A DNA stretch of 64,000 nucleotides, taken from assembly GCF_003224335.1 (NCBI RefSeq), contig NZ_QKLF01000002.1:372001-436000 (forward strand). Reading direction: 5' to 3'. How positions within the stretch are numbered: position 1 is the stretch's first letter; each line of letters starts with the position of its first letter. The position numbers and the translations under genes are program-made. This stretch comes from Curtobacterium sp. MCJR17_055 (GTDB lineage: Bacteria; Actinomycetota; Actinomycetes; Actinomycetales; Microbacteriaceae). Below the pieces are notes generated by a model. That model did no database searches. It had not been told where the DNA came from and saw only the letters and a list, made by a program, of their open reading frames with translations. This document shows positions 27,981-37,996 of this stretch, in pieces.

Positions 27981-28226
27981 ATGACCACGCTTCTCCCCGC
28001 ACCACTCGCCACGGCGGCGATGTTCGTCTCGACGCCGGCGGAGCTCGACGATGGGTACGACCAGCAGATCCACCGTTCTCGAGCGGGGACGATCGCGCGC
28101 GTGCCGTTGCTGCCGCTCTGGGCAGCGGTCGCCACCACGAGCGCGGTGCTACGGTTCGCGGGCTTCATGGTGCTGGCCACGTCGATGCTCCTCGAGAGCG
28201 CAGCGCGGGGCATCATCTCCCGCTGA
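27981..28226 (+). CDS. Small putative membrane protein
   Basis: This frame of 81 residues is divergent from the sensor kinase. It starts at an ATG preceded by GAAGGG. The second half contains a hydrophobic stretch (about residues 45-72, LLPLWAAVATTSAVLRFAGFMVLATSMLL) that could span the membrane once. No family is recognised. Small proteins of this kind beside a two-component system are sometimes its output or accessory factor. It occupies an otherwise empty 370-bp gap, and I consider it a possible rather than certain gene. Confidence 0.45.
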   Translation: MTTLLPAPLATAAMFVSTPAELDDGYDQQIHRSRAGTIARVPLLPLWAAVATTSAVLRFAGFMVLATSMLLESAARGIISR

Positions 28227-28264
28227 CGAGCCCGCCCGCGCTGCAATGCCCTGGAGCGCGCGGG

Positions 28265-29185
28265 TCAGCGGAGGTGTTCGAGGAGGTGCGTGGTGAACGC
28301 GGCCATGAGCGTGTCGAGCGTCGCCTTCGGGGTGGAGCCGGCGTAGTAGAAGTCGTGATCGACCCCGTCGAACCGTCGGGTCTCGACCGGCGCACCGACC
28401 TCCACAGCATGCGCGGTGAACTCCTCGATCGAGGGACGGAGCGTGTCGTACTCCGCGGTGACGACCAGGGTCGGTGGCAGTGCGCGGAGCTCCGCCTCGG
28501 GGAGGAAAGCGGGCGAGACGAGCGGGTTCTTGCGGTCCGTGCTCGGCAGCGGGTAGGCCGCGTCGACCATCTCGAGCATCGCGGCGTTGACGAACGGCTT
28601 CTCGGTCAGGAAGGTCGCTCCGGCGGGCGGGATCGACAGGTCCACGGCGGGAACGATGAGGGCGGCAGCGCGAACAGCAGGGCCGTGCTCGCGTGTCGAT
28701 TGCGTGAGGGTGCCGAGGGCGAGGTTCCCACCAGCGCTGCTGCCGGTCACCGCGATCCGGGTACCGTCCCACCCCATGGTCTCCCCGGAGCGGGCGACCC
28801 ACGTGAGCACGTCGAAGCACTCCTCCAACGCCTGCGGGAACCGGGCTCTCGGTGATGTGCTGTAGTCCACGTTCACGACGACGCTGCCCACTTCGCCCGC
28901 GATCCCTCGAGCGAGGTGGTTGTCCTGCAGCGGGTTCCCGATCACGAACCCACCACCGTGGGTGTTGATGACCACCGGCGGCGTGGCACCGTTCGCGGCG
29001 AGGGGGGCGTCAGCGGGAGGCCGCGTGATGGAGCAGCGGATCGAACCGTGACGGGTGGGGACGTGCACGATCTCGTTGTCGGGAACGGCACGGGAAGTGA
29101 GTTCCACCTTCGGTGCCCGGATGATGCGGGTGACGAGGGTCGACATCGCCCAGGTCCGGACGCGCATGCCGAGGGGTGCGGCCAT
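28265..29185 (-). CDS. Alpha/beta-hydrolase esterase, hormone-sensitive-lipase family
   Basis: This 306-residue enzyme hydrolyses short-chain carboxylic esters. The oxyanion-hole motif HGGG (His76-Gly79), nucleophile elbow GSSAG (Ser150), Asp247 in TAEYDTLRP and His277 in FDGVDHDFY complete the family IV catalytic set. There is no signal peptide, so it is cytoplasmic. The ATG at 29185 follows a GAGAGAG stretch; the longer frame upstream runs into the transporter terminator and is not coding. It lies downstream of the DHA2 efflux pump in the same direction, but a long hairpin separates them, so it is probably its own unit. Confidence 0.92.
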   Translation of the reverse strand: MAAPLGMRVRTWAMSTLVTRIIRAPKVELTSRAVPDNEIVHVPTRHGSIRCSITRPPADAPLAANGATPPVVINTHGGGFVIGNPLQDNHLARGIAGEVGSVVVNVDYSTSPRARFPQALEECFDVLTWVARSGETMGWDGTRIAVTGSSAGGNLALGTLTQSTREHGPAVRAAALIVPAVDLSIPPAGATFLTEKPFVNAAMLEMVDAAYPLPSTDRKNPLVSPAFLPEAELRALPPTLVVTAEYDTLRPSIEEFTAHAVEVGAPVETRRFDGVDHDFYYAGSTPKATLDTLMAAFTTHLLEHLR

Positions 29186-29258
29186 GATGTGCTCTCTCTC
29201 ATTCGGTCGGGGCTGCTGATGTGACTGCGGGTCGAGCGTCCTCGCTGGTGCGTCCGAC

Positions 29259-29303
29259 GGACGGAGTGAGGGGGCGCCTCGCAGCGCCCTCCTCACTGCG
29301 TCC
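29259..29303 (-). terminator. Long hairpin terminator after the DHA2 transporter
   Basis: Arms around 29259-29277 and 29284-29303 pair over about 18 positions with one bulge and one mismatch around a six-base loop. The hairpin starts four bases past the transporter stop codon and ends operon transcription before the esterase gene. Confidence 0.75.
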
Positions 29304-29306
29304 CGG

Positions 29307-31663
<2,357 letters not shown>

Positions 31664-31674
31664 GCTCTGCAGTT

Positions 31675-31699
31675 TTGCACTTCCAAGACGAAAGTGCAA
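31675..31699. promoter_or_regulatory. Operator/promoter of the TetR-DHA2 operon
   Basis: TTGCACTT (31675-31682) and AAGTGCAA (31692-31699) form perfect 8-bp arms around nine bases. On the minus strand the same DNA reads TTGCAC - 17 bases - AAAACT, a plausible -35/-10 pair for the operon. A repressor bound here would block RNA polymerase. Confidence 0.78.
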
Positions 31700-31761
31700 G
31701 TCCTTTGCGCGGCCCGTTGACGGGGAGTTTCCGAACCTGCGGCGGGTGTCACGAACACGAG

Positions 31762-31804
31762 AACGCTCCGTGGTGCCGTCTGTCGTCCGGCACCACGGAG
31801 CGTT
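31762..31804 (-). terminator. Hairpin terminator after qorB
   Basis: A perfect 16-bp stem (31762-31777 with 31789-31804) and an 11-base loop start 17 bases beyond the qorB stop. It ends the doxX - reductase - qorB operon. Confidence 0.85.
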
Positions 31805-31821
31805 GTCGTTCCGCGGATGGG

Positions 31822-32685
31822 TCAGGCCGTGTGGAGCCTGCGGAAGGTCTCCTCGAGTGTCACGGTCGGGTGACCGATCAGCGTGGAGAGGACCGGGGAG
31901 GGGCCGTCGAGGGCGCCGTCGGCGACGGCTACGTCGAGGCCGACGAGGAACCCGATGGTGCCCTCGTCGAGACCGGCGGACACCAGAACCTGCTGGTGCT
32001 CCTGCGACGAGACGTCGGCGTACGCGACGTCACGTCCGAGGACGCGGCCTGCGGTCGCGGCGAACTCCGCGCCGTCCCAGGCGGTGTCACCGGCGAGCTC
32101 GAGCGTCTCGCCACGGTGGGCACCCGTCGCAGCGACGACGGCGGCCGCTTCGGCGTAGTCGGAGCGAGCCGCCGAAGCGATCCGTCCGGTACCGCTGCTG
32201 GCGAGCCACTGGCCGGTCGCGGCGATCTGGGCGAAGGCCTGCTCGTAGTTCTCGTTGTACCAGTTGTTCCGGAGCACGGTCGCCGTGACGGGCGAGGCCG
32301 CGAGGAGGTCCTCGGTGGCCTTGTGCTCAGGAGCGACGAACAGCGTCGACGTATCGGCGCGGGGAGCGCTGGTGTAGACGATGTGCTGTACGCCGGCCTG
32401 CTCCGCAGCACGGATGGCGTTGGTGTGCTGCGGCACACGCTGACCGACCTCGCTGCCGGAGACGAGCACCAGGGTCTCGACGCCGTCGAACGCGGACGCG
32501 AGGGCCGCCGGATCGGCGTAGTCGGCAACGGCGGTGCGGACACCGGAGTCAGCGAACAGCGCGGAGAGGCGCTCGGCGTTCCGGCCGATGGCGACGACGT
32601 CGTCGGCTGTCACGCCACGAGCGAGGAGGTGTCCGACGATCAGGCGACCGAGGTTGCCGGTCGCGCCGGTGACGGCGATCGTCAC
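31822..32685 (-). CDS. qorB: QorB-like NAD(P)H:quinone oxidoreductase (NmrA family)
   Basis: This 287-residue atypical SDR has the N-terminal nucleotide motif VTGATGNLG. It closely follows E. coli QorB (YtfG) along its length: SGSEVGQRVPQHTNAI, HIVYTSAPRADTS, LRNNWYNENYEQ, LELAGDTAWD and the late LIGHPTVTLEETF are all recognisable. QorB reduces quinones with NADPH by a zinc-independent mechanism. It lacks the catalytic YxxxK of classical SDRs, as expected for the family. Its ATG overlaps the stop of the reductase gene upstream (ATGA). With DoxX and a MarR regulator next door, a role in quinone detoxification is well supported. Confidence 0.9.
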   Translation of the reverse strand: MTIAVTGATGNLGRLIVGHLLARGVTADDVVAIGRNAERLSALFADSGVRTAVADYADPAALASAFDGVETLVLVSGSEVGQRVPQHTNAIRAAEQAGVQHIVYTSAPRADTSTLFVAPEHKATEDLLAASPVTATVLRNNWYNENYEQAFAQIAATGQWLASSGTGRIASAARSDYAEAAAVVAATGAHRGETLELAGDTAWDGAEFAATAGRVLGRDVAYADVSSQEHQQVLVSAGLDEGTIGFLVGLDVAVADGALDGPSPVLSTLIGHPTVTLEETFRRLHTA

Positions 32686-33254
32686 TTGATGACCCCGAGG
32701 CCGTCGGTCCAGCTGATCTGCTCGGAGACGGCGAGGCCCATCTGGAGGTAGCCGATGCCCTCGAGCTCGTGGGCGCGGGCGAGGGGGCCGGCGTCGAAGG
32801 CGTCGAGACCACCGGCGGTGATCGCGTCGCGGAGAGCGGCCTTCGCGTCGGCGTCGTCGCCGGCGATGAGCACGGCGGTCTTCTTGCCGCCGACGCTCTT
32901 CGTGGCCAGCGCGCCGGCGAAGTTGGTGTTGAACGCCTTGACGACGTGCGACTCGGGCAGGCGGGCGGCGAGGTCCGCGGCACCGCTGCCGGCGTCGAAG
33001 ACGACCGGCTGGAAGGTGGCGAAGTCGACGGTGTTGGTGATGTCGACGACGGTCTTGCCGGCGAGGACGCTCTTGTACTTGTCGGCGATCTCGGGGAGGG
33101 CGGCGTACGGGACGGCGAGGACGACGATGTCGCCGGCGAAGGAGGTGGGCTCGTCGGAGTGCTTGATCGACTCGACGGTAGCGCCGCCGTCGGAGAAGAC
33201 GGAGGCGATCGCGGTGCCCATGTTGCCGGTACCGAGGATGCTGATGCTGGTCAT
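32682..33254 (-). CDS. NADPH-dependent F420-reductase-like NAD(P)-binding protein
   Basis: This 190-residue protein opens with the Rossmann motif ISILGTGNMGTAIAS and continues like the small F420-dependent NADP reductase/NAD(P)-binding family (VVLAVPYAALPEI, VVDITNT, HVVKAFNTNF). These proteins move hydride between NADPH and a second cofactor or substrate. Whether this host makes F420 cannot be seen here. AGGAG lies upstream of the ATG. It is the middle gene of the doxX - reductase - qorB operon, so it may supply or use reducing power in quinone defence. Confidence 0.85.
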   Translation of the reverse strand: MTSISILGTGNMGTAIASVFSDGGATVESIKHSDEPTSFAGDIVVLAVPYAALPEIADKYKSVLAGKTVVDITNTVDFATFQPVVFDAGSGAADLAARLPESHVVKAFNTNFAGALATKSVGGKKTAVLIAGDDADAKAALRDAITAGGLDAFDAGPLARAHELEGIGYLQMGLAVSEQISWTDGLGVIK

Positions 33255-33300
33255 GATGTGTGCTCCTGTTTCAGAGGTGGTGCGGTTGGAGAGGGTGTGG

Positions 33301-33663
33301 TCAGAGGGCGGCGAAACCGAGGATCGCGCTGACGATCGAGAGGATCGCCAGGACGATCGGAGCCGCCGGGGACTCCTTGCGGCGCAGGTGGACGACCACG
33401 GCGCCGAGCATGAGGACAGCGAGGAGGATCGCGGCGATCGGGGTGAGGACCGGCGCGACGTCGAGCAGCAGCGGCAGGATCAAGCCGATCGCACCGAGGA
33501 CCTCCGCGAGGCCGATGAGCTTGACGTGACTGCTGGCGAAGTCGGCCGCCCAGCCCATGCCGCTGCTGGCCAGGGCCTCCGCGGGACGGGCCAGCTTCAT
33601 CAGGCCGGCTCCGAGGAACGCGAGCGCCAGGAGGCCGTTGATGATCCAGAGTGCGATGAGCAT
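33301..33663 (-). CDS. DoxX family membrane protein
   Basis: This 120-residue protein has four membrane helices and the DoxX pattern ALAFLGAGLMKLARP at the start, then MGWAADFASSHVKLIGLAEVLGAIGLILP. DoxX proteins pair with redox enzymes; B. subtilis CatD, encoded with the catechol dioxygenase CatE and induced by quinones, is the closest functional analogue I know. AAGGA precedes the ATG. Its promoter region is divergent from the MarR gene and carries two copies of the shared operator, so it should be MarR-controlled. Confidence 0.88.
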   Translation of the reverse strand: MLIALWIINGLLALAFLGAGLMKLARPAEALASSGMGWAADFASSHVKLIGLAEVLGAIGLILPLLLDVAPVLTPIAAILLAVLMLGAVVVHLRRKESPAAPIVLAILSIVSAILGFAAL

Positions 33664-33673
33664 GATCTTCCTT

Positions 33674-33731
33674 GTGCTTGAACGTTGAAGTAACGAGGCC
33701 GACAGTACACAGCGTTTTGTTGAACGGTCAA
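33674..33731. promoter_or_regulatory. Paired MarR operators in the doxX/marR divergent promoter region
   Basis: The core TTGA-ACGG-TCAA (33720-33731) overlaps a minus-strand -35 (TTGACC, 33731-33726). That is followed after 16 bases by TGTACT as -10. A second, imperfect copy (minus strand TTACTTCA-ACGT-TCAAG, 33693-33677) lies 42 bp away, centre to centre, within the doxX leader. The same two-site layout recurs at the VOC gene promoter. Confidence 0.75.
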
Positions 33732-33754
33732 GTTTTTTCTGCGACGATGTGCGC

Positions 33755-34267
33755 ATGGACGAACCGCGCTGGCTCAACAAGACCGAGGCGGCAGCCTGGA
33801 TGGATCTCCTCGCGATCATCGAGCTGCTGCCCTCGGCGCTCGACGCGCAGCTCAAGCGTGACTTCGCGATGACCCGCTTCGAGTACAACGTCCTCGCGAT
33901 GCTCAGCGAGTCTCCCGACGACAGCGCTCCGATGAGCAGCCTGGCCTTCCTCACGAACGGATCACTCTCCCGTCTGTCACACGCGGTGACGAAGCTCGAG
34001 AAGCGTGGGTGGGTGCGTCGCGTGCCGTCCGAGACGGACAAGCGCTCGCTCGTGGCCACCCTGACCGTGGACGGACGAGCACTCATCGAGCGAGCGGCTC
34101 CGCATCACGTCGAGGAGGCTCGACGCGCGTTCTTCGATGCGATCCCGCCCGAGCGGGTCGGCGATCTCGCCGAGATCCTGCGGCCGATCGCCGCGAACCT
34201 CCTGACGCCGGACGCCGACTGCGGTCCGGCGGCGCGCGCCGCCGCTGCGCCGGTCGCTCACGACTGA
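33755..34267 (+). CDS. MarR family transcriptional regulator
   Basis: This 170-residue winged-helix repressor has the MarR core FAMTRFEYNVLAMLSESP, then a recognition helix in SLSRLSHAVTKLEKRGWVRR and wing residues PSETDKRSLVATLT. It is divergent from doxX with an operator between them. A single Cys (Cys156) sits near the flexible C-terminus; thiol modification by quinones is a common MarR signal, but whether this Cys is used is unknown. ATG 33755 is preferred over GTG 33749; neither has a strong ribosome binding site, and the mRNA may be nearly leaderless. It probably represses doxX, itself and the VOC gene. Confidence 0.9.
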   Translation: MDEPRWLNKTEAAAWMDLLAIIELLPSALDAQLKRDFAMTRFEYNVLAMLSESPDDSAPMSSLAFLTNGSLSRLSHAVTKLEKRGWVRRVPSETDKRSLVATLTVDGRALIERAAPHHVEEARRAFFDAIPPERVGDLAEILRPIAANLLTPDADCGPAARAAAAPVAHD

Positions 34268-34390
34268 TCGACGACTCCACAGGCCGCCCACTCCACAGAC
34301 CCCCGACCGCCCGGACTGGCACTCGCCAGCCCGTTGCTCCGTCGCGCCCGCTCGTCCGATGCGGCCGCGCCTCCCAGAACGGAAACTCCC

Positions 34391-34813
34391 ATGAGCACGA
34401 TCGACACGACAACCCGCCGCCCGAGCCGCCTCCGCGGGGTCCTCGTCGCGACTGTCCTCGCCGCCGTCATCGGCAGCATCGCCAACGCGATCATCGCCGT
34501 CAGCGCCCTCGCGGCCGGTGCTGACCCTGCAGTGCAAGGCCTGACGCCGCCGGCCTACATCACCTTCACCGTCGTCGGGGTCCTGATCGGCGCGATCGGG
34601 TGGGCGCTCATCAGCCGCACGCGTTCGGCTGGGCGCGCGCTCGCGATCCTCGTCCCGGTCGTCCTGGTGCTCTCCCTCATCCCCGACGTGCTCCTCGCCG
34701 TCAGTGGTGGCTCCGCTGCGATCACCGCGGGAGTGGCGCTGGGCATCATGCACCTCGTGACGACGGCGGTTGCGGTGCCGATCTACCGCACGTTCCTCCC
34801 GATCGCACGCTGA
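34391..34813 (+). CDS. Four-helix membrane protein (DUF6069-like)
   Basis: This 140-residue integral membrane protein has four predicted helices (about 18-38, 55-75, 80-100, 108-130) and short loops. Layout and motifs such as PPAYITFTVVGVLIGAIGW resemble the DUF6069 family of actinobacteria, which has no known function. It starts 123 bp after the MarR stop, in the same direction, and may be co-transcribed with it. An ACGGAAA sequence precedes the ATG. A strong hairpin follows its stop. Confidence 0.8.
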   Translation: MSTIDTTTRRPSRLRGVLVATVLAAVIGSIANAIIAVSALAAGADPAVQGLTPPAYITFTVVGVLIGAIGWALISRTRSAGRALAILVPVVLVLSLIPDVLLAVSGGSAAITAGVALGIMHLVTTAVAVPIYRTFLPIAR

Positions 34814-34823
34814 CTCCTCTTCC

Positions 34824-34866
34824 CGCCCGCCAGCTGACGACACCTTCGTCGCCCAGCTGGCGGGCG
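34824..34866 (+). terminator. Hairpin terminator after the DUF6069-like gene
   Basis: A perfect 13-bp stem (34824-34836 with 34854-34866) closes a loop that can form a further 4-bp stem. It lies 10 bases past the stop codon and separates the marR unit from the VOC operon promoter. Confidence 0.85.
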
Positions 34867-34922
34867 TCTGCATCCAGGCCCGCTCCTGCCGCGACGAGCA
34901 GTCAGGAATGGTCTGCACACGG

Positions 34923-34981
34923 TTGTTGACAGTTCAACAAGATGGCGTACAGTGATGCTCATTACTTGATCGTTCAAGTAA
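34923..34981 (+). promoter_or_regulatory. Promoter of the VOC operon with two MarR operators
   Basis: TTGACA (34926-34931) and TACAGT (34948-34953), 16 bases apart, form a good sigma-70-type promoter. Operator 1, TTGTTGA-CAGT-TCAACAA (34923-34940), covers the -35. Operator 2, TTACTTGA-TCGT-TCAAGTAA (34962-34981), covers the start-point region. Both are perfect inverted repeats sharing the TTGA-N4-TCAA core of the marR/doxX site. Confidence 0.85.
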
Positions 34982-35048
34982 CTCTCGGTTCCGGCAGCAG
35001 CTCGCGCGGCCAGGACCCACGCCGACGTCGAACTCTGCAGGAGCAGCA

Positions 35049-35978
35049 ATGAACCCCCTCGACACTTCTTCGGGCCCGCGTTCCGCCCCGAACGCGGCCG
35101 CGCCTGGCACGCCGGACCGTGAGGTCGCGGAGTTCGGTGCCGTGCACCTCGAGGTCACCGACCTCGGCCGTTCCACCGCGTTCTGGACCGATGTCATCGG
35201 CCTCGTCCTGCGGTCCGAGTCCCAGGACGAGGTCGAGCTCGGCACGAAGGCACAGACCCTCGTCACCCTGCACCCGGGCGCCCAGACCGGGTTCCTGCAG
35301 GGCCACAGCGGGCTCTACCACCTCGCCGTGCACCCGCCGACAGAAGCCGACTTCGCCCGGATCTTGCTCCGCCTCATCCGCGTCGGCTGGCAGATCTCAC
35401 CGACCGACCACATCATGTCGAAGGCGATCTACCTCCTCGACCCGGACGGCATCACGGTCGAGATCACCCTCGAGACCCCGGAACGTCTCCGCGGGTTCCA
35501 CTTCGACGACAACGGCCCGTACGTGCTGCGCCAGGACGGCAGCCGTTCCAACGGTCGTGAGCCGCTCGACGTCCGCGCCGTCCTCGCCGCACTGCCCGAC
35601 GACGACACAACCCTCCCCGTACCGGAGGGCACCAAGATCGGCCACGTCCACCTGTACGTCGGGGACCTCGAAGCCGCCTACGGTTTCTACCGCACGTTCG
35701 GGTTCAACCAGGCCGTGTGGGCACCCCGCTTCCACATGGGCGACCTCGGTGGCGGCGGCGCGTTCAACCACCGCATCGCGGTGAACACCTGGCAAGGCAT
35801 CGGCGCACCGCAATCCCCCGCAGGGACCGCACGCATGCGCGCCTTCACCCTCCGCCTCGACACGCACGAGCGCCTCGACCATGTCCTTGGCACCGTCGAT
35901 GGACCCATCGAGGAATCCGACGCCGGCTTCCTCGTCCGAGACCCCAGCCTGAACACGCTGCTGCTCTCCGCCAACTGA
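35049..35978 (+). CDS. VOC family ring-cleavage dioxygenase-like protein (CatE-like)
   Basis: This 309-residue protein has two glyoxalase/VOC modules (about 28-145 and 195-305). His33 (GAVHLEV), His92 (LYHLAV) and Glu137 in the TVEITLE strand mark the first module, and GHVHLYVGDL the second. The layout is that of catechol-2,3-dioxygenase relatives such as B. subtilis CatE, which open catechol rings using Fe(II) and O2. AGGAG lies before the ATG. Its promoter has two MarR operators matching those of doxX/marR, so expression should rise when quinones or catechols inactivate MarR. It heads a likely operon with an ester-cyclase-like and a luciferase-like gene. Confidence 0.88.
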   Translation: MNPLDTSSGPRSAPNAAAPGTPDREVAEFGAVHLEVTDLGRSTAFWTDVIGLVLRSESQDEVELGTKAQTLVTLHPGAQTGFLQGHSGLYHLAVHPPTEADFARILLRLIRVGWQISPTDHIMSKAIYLLDPDGITVEITLETPERLRGFHFDDNGPYVLRQDGSRSNGREPLDVRAVLAALPDDDTTLPVPEGTKIGHVHLYVGDLEAAYGFYRTFGFNQAVWAPRFHMGDLGGGGAFNHRIAVNTWQGIGAPQSPAGTARMRAFTLRLDTHERLDHVLGTVDGPIEESDAGFLVRDPSLNTLLLSAN

Positions 35979-36054
35979 TTTCCCGCTCGCTTACGAGCAG
36001 CACCCCTCCCCACCCACATCCGTGGGCAAACACTCTCACCGTGAGGACAAGACC

Positions 36055-36465
36055 ATGAGCACCACCGACGACAACAAGACCATCGCGCGCACGTTCTACG
36101 ACGCCTACAACGGCAGCGACCTGCAAGGCGCGTTTGACACCTACATCTCCCAGGACCTCATCAACCACACCAACGGCGGTGCGATGAACCGCGACATGTG
36201 GATGGGGTCGGACCTCGCCGCGAAGACCGCCATCCCCGAGCAGACCATGACGATCCTCGGCCAGGCCGCAGACGGCGACACGGTCTACACCCACTGGGTC
36301 CTCGAGGGCACCTTCAGCACCGGCGAACTGTTCGGCATGCCCGCCAACGGCAACATGACCCGCCTCGAGGCAGTCGCCGTCGACGTCATCCGCGACGGTC
36401 AGATCGTCGAGCACAACGCCATCGGCGACATCTCCGGCTTCATGGGCGCTCTCGCCGGCAACTAG
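36055..36465 (+). CDS. SnoaL-like ester cyclase family protein
   Basis: This 136-residue protein has the SnoaL/NTF2 fold signature: helix IARTFYDAYNGSD, then DLINHTNGG, then strands TVYTHWVLEGTFSTGELFG and RLEAVAVDVIRDGQIVEHNAIGD. Family members act as small cyclases or polyketide-modifying enzymes, or act on small ring compounds. The His in INHTN and the late Asp match the usual pocket positions. GTGAGGA precedes the ATG. It is the second gene of the MarR-controlled VOC operon, 76 bp after the VOC stop. Its exact substrate is unknown. Confidence 0.85.
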   Translation: MSTTDDNKTIARTFYDAYNGSDLQGAFDTYISQDLINHTNGGAMNRDMWMGSDLAAKTAIPEQTMTILGQAADGDTVYTHWVLEGTFSTGELFGMPANGNMTRLEAVAVDVIRDGQIVEHNAIGDISGFMGALAGN

Positions 36466-36496
36466 CCCCACGACCGCCGCACAGGAGCGCGCCACC

Positions 36497-37615
36497 ATGC
36501 AGGTCGATCCCACCAAATTCGAGATCGGGGCGGATTCCTTCGGGGATCCAGCAACGGACGCCGGCCACGTACTGAGCGACCCAGAGCAGGTGCGCCTCCT
36601 CGTGCGGGAAGCGCAGCTGGCCGAGTCTGTCGGCATCGACGTGTTCAGCATCGGGGAGCACTACCGCCCCGGGAACGTCGACACGGCCACCCCCGTGCTG
36701 CTCGCGGCCGCAGCTCAGGCCACTTCCACGATCAGGCTCGGTACCGCGGTGACCGTGCTGTCCACGAACGACCCGGTACGGCTGTACCAAGCGTTCGCCA
36801 CCGTCGATGCGGTGTCGAACGGCCGTGCGCGCGTCATCCTCGGCAGGGCCTCCTCGGTGGAGTCCTTCTCGTTGTTCGGGTTCAACATGGCGGACTACGA
36901 CGCACTGTTCGAGGAGAACCTGAACCTGTTCGTCCGTCTCATGCGCGAAGAACGAGTCACCTGGTCGGGTCAACACCGCAGCCCGCTGCAGGGCGTGCGC
37001 CTGCAGCCGCGCATGCCCGAAGGGGGTATCCCCGCCTGGATCGGCATCGGTGGCAGCCCCGAGTCAGTCGTCCGGGCGGCGCGCTACGGGCTCCCGCTCA
37101 TGATCTCCGTCGTCGCCGGACCGCCGGAACGCTTCGCCGCGCACGCGGACCTGTATCTGCGAAGCCTCGACCAACTCGGCCGGCCCGAGCTGCCCATCGC
37201 GCACCACGGGAACGGCCTCATCGCAGAAACCGACGAGGAGGCGCAGGACGCGTACTGGCCGCACTGGGAAGCGCTGATGACCCAAGCCAGCACTGAGCGC
37301 GGCTTCCCGGCCCCCTCCCGAGCCCTCTACGCGAAAGAGGTCACGACGGGAGCGCTGTTCGTGGGTTCGGTCGAGACTCTGGCTCGGCGGATCGATTCCG
37401 TCGCCCGGTCGAACCACCTCTCCCGCTTCGACCTGAAGTACGACCTTCCCGGCATCCCGCGCGAGGCGCGCGAGCGGAGCATCCGACTCCTCGGCGAGCA
37501 GGTTGCACCGCGGGTGCGTGAGCTGCTCACTGAACGTCCGGACGACTGGCACGTGCTCGGCCGCCCGCCGGCCACGATCGCCATAATCCAGCAGCGTTCT
37601 CGACTGGCGCCGTGA
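36497..37615 (+). CDS. LLM class flavin-dependent oxidoreductase
   Basis: This 372-residue TIM-barrel enzyme is of the bacterial luciferase type, using FMNH2 or F420. The N-terminal SVGIDVFSIGEHYRPG, the TSTIRLGTAVTVLSTNDPVRLYQ region and RARVILGRASSVESF are family hallmarks. AGGAG precedes the ATG. As third gene of the VOC operon it could oxidise or reduce an aromatic or quinone-derived compound. The base composition changes at about 37585, so the last ten or so residues (IAIIQQRSRLAP) probably come from foreign DNA that replaced the original end of the gene. The fold itself is complete. Confidence 0.9.
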   Translation: MQVDPTKFEIGADSFGDPATDAGHVLSDPEQVRLLVREAQLAESVGIDVFSIGEHYRPGNVDTATPVLLAAAAQATSTIRLGTAVTVLSTNDPVRLYQAFATVDAVSNGRARVILGRASSVESFSLFGFNMADYDALFEENLNLFVRLMREERVTWSGQHRSPLQGVRLQPRMPEGGIPAWIGIGGSPESVVRAARYGLPLMISVVAGPPERFAAHADLYLRSLDQLGRPELPIAHHGNGLIAETDEEAQDAYWPHWEALMTQASTERGFPAPSRALYAKEVTTGALFVGSVETLARRIDSVARSNHLSRFDLKYDLPGIPREARERSIRLLGEQVAPRVRELLTERPDDWHVLGRPPATIAIIQQRSRLAP

Positions 37616-37805
37616 ACTCCCCGTCATCGCTCATTTTCCACTGTTCCTCGATGAACAGGTCATGTGGCTCTGGGTAGGTACTGAAATAGGACCGGCGGCC
37701 AAATCGGCCGCCGATCCAATCTCCAGGTGCGAGACGCACCCGAACCCAGTTTGCCGTCGTATCGATGGCAGTCCAGCCAAGGCGTGCGGCACCGGTACTG
37801 TCAAT
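37527..37805 (-). pseudogene. Remnant of a DUF6338-like protein gene
   Basis: On the minus strand the frame from 37805 reads like a real protein: DSTGAARLGWTAIDTTANWV, then RVRLAPGDWIGGRFG, then YPEPHDLFIEEQWKMSDDG and FTAPVENAAGL. This resembles the C-terminal part of DUF6338-type proteins. Upstream the frame is closed by a TGA, and no N-terminal part is visible. Downstream it runs into the antisense of the LLM gene. It is a gene fragment left by a rearrangement, and its low GC matches the neighbouring island. Confidence 0.55.
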
Positions 37806-37996
37806 TCATCAGCGTCGTATTCACGCTTGGCACCTCGTTAATCACCTCAGCCCAGTTTGCCCTGTCTGAGACAGTTCGACGTCTGAGACAGTTCCACTCG
37901 ACGCAACTGGTCGACTCCTGCAGGGACGACCTGCGTCGTGGTGTCGCGGACGTAACTCATAGCAGCGAAGGCAGTAAGCGAGGACCGCCACGAATC
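37806..37996. repeat. Low-GC non-coding stretch with 14-bp direct repeat
   Basis: GTCTGAGACAGTTC occurs at 37864-37877 and again at 37881-37894. The first copy is part of the perfect palindrome CTGTCTGAGACAG. Such palindromic repeats can be eroded ends of a transposable element. No transposase is present, and the rest of this stretch holds nothing recognisable. Confidence 0.45.
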
